From the NCBI RefSeq assembly GCF_001550065.1, contig NZ_LRUB01000022.1, positions 1 to 64,000 on the forward strand: a stretch of DNA of 64,000 nucleotides. The letters are read 5' to 3'. This stretch comes from Kordiimonas lipolytica (GTDB lineage Bacteria; Pseudomonadota; Alphaproteobacteria; Sphingomonadales; Kordiimonadaceae). Made by a program: the position numbers and the translations under genes. Positions 63,870-64,000 of the stretch are shown here, in pieces. Under the pieces are notes generated by a model, which was given only the letters and a program-made list of their open reading frames with translations, was not told the DNA's origin and made no database searches. The first letter of the stretch is position 1, and each line of letters opens with the position of its first letter.

Positions 63870-64000
63870 CTACTCAGGACACTGGTACTCGGAACAAAGG
63901 CCAGGGAAAGCCGTTTAGTCAGGCCCTGGGAATTTCAGGTTCCCAGGGGAGCGGGCCCCGCTGATTGGAGAGGAGAGACAGTAGGGCCCACGAGGGAGCT
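63870..64000. other. Window end: structured non-coding sequence
   Basis: No gene is visible. A hairpin pairs ccctggga (63924-63931) with tcccaggg (63941-63948), and a purine-rich gagaggagagac follows near 63970. This could be the leader of a gene beyond the window or a small RNA. Confidence 0.4.

Overview
The window looks like a chromosomal segment of a free-living, aerobic, flagellated alphaproteobacterium. The evidence is a Usg-family gene, a DUF2336 protein, an ScfR/RamB-type regulator, PAS_5 and PAS histidine-kinase signalling, a cluster of GANTC (CcrM-type) sites in one promoter, a sigma-54 promoter before flgK, and TonB-dependent uptake. A Kordiimonas-like lineage is my guess; the genus cannot be fixed from this sequence alone. 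I see no prophage, insertion sequence, CRISPR array or rRNA operon. Gene density is high and most intergenic gaps are short.

Layout. (1) 1-594: an initiator tRNA-Met gene with partial copies of its own 5' and 3' ends on either side, two terminators and an orphan palindrome. (2) 595-9664: two convergent operons. One encodes an iron-sulfur photolyase, an SDR, a DUF6134 protein and a second SDR. The other encodes an FAD oxidoreductase, a DUF1365 protein, a cyclopropane-synthase-like methyltransferase, an MFS transporter and a DUF3833 lipoprotein, behind a candidate ECF-sigma promoter. Together they look like a light/singlet-oxygen lipid-modification module. (3) 9912-15439: glyoxylate shunt (aceA, glcB) with a divergent ScfR/RamB-like regulator and an operator array. 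(4) 15582-17966: ahpC-ahpF peroxidase system. (5) 18101-24545: a small secreted protein, then the most unusual block, an apparent operon of an NrtR-like Nudix regulator and two paralogous membrane TIR-TPR proteins. The second paralogue is split by a frameshift at an A9 tract. A TerB-like gene follows divergently. (6) 24616-29979: class III aminotransferase with a divergent Lrp regulator, a cupin, Usg, and a copper-type P-ATPase behind a MerR-type promoter. (7) 30011-35469: beta-oxidation genes. (8) 35585-44290: TonB receptor, sfsA, map, radC, Nudix, CYTH, amidohydrolase, purB. (9) 44321-49617: PAS_5 protein, S33 hydrolase, the glutathione-dependent formaldehyde pathway, a CinA-like protein, tRNA-Leu and a methyltransferase. 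(10) 49625-59197: S24 peptidase, PAS-EAL phosphodiesterase, flgK-flgL, flavin reductase, DUF2336 protein and PAS histidine kinase. (11) 59201-64000: S10 peptidase, nadK, moaA, a mini flagellar-rod-like protein and a FrnE-type DsbA protein.

How the genes work together. Oxidative and photo-oxidative defence (photolyase, lipid-modifying operon, AhpCF, FrnE) and fatty-acid or acetate use (beta-oxidation genes feeding acetyl-CoA into AceA/GlcB) are the main metabolic themes. Motility and second-messenger signalling (FlgK, FlgL, the rod-like protein, EAL, PAS-HK) form the second. The most promising undescribed system is the Nudix/NrtR-TIR-TIR unit. It pairs proteins from an NAD-cleaving fold with a regulator from a family that senses ADP-ribose, and one TIR gene carries a possible slippage switch.
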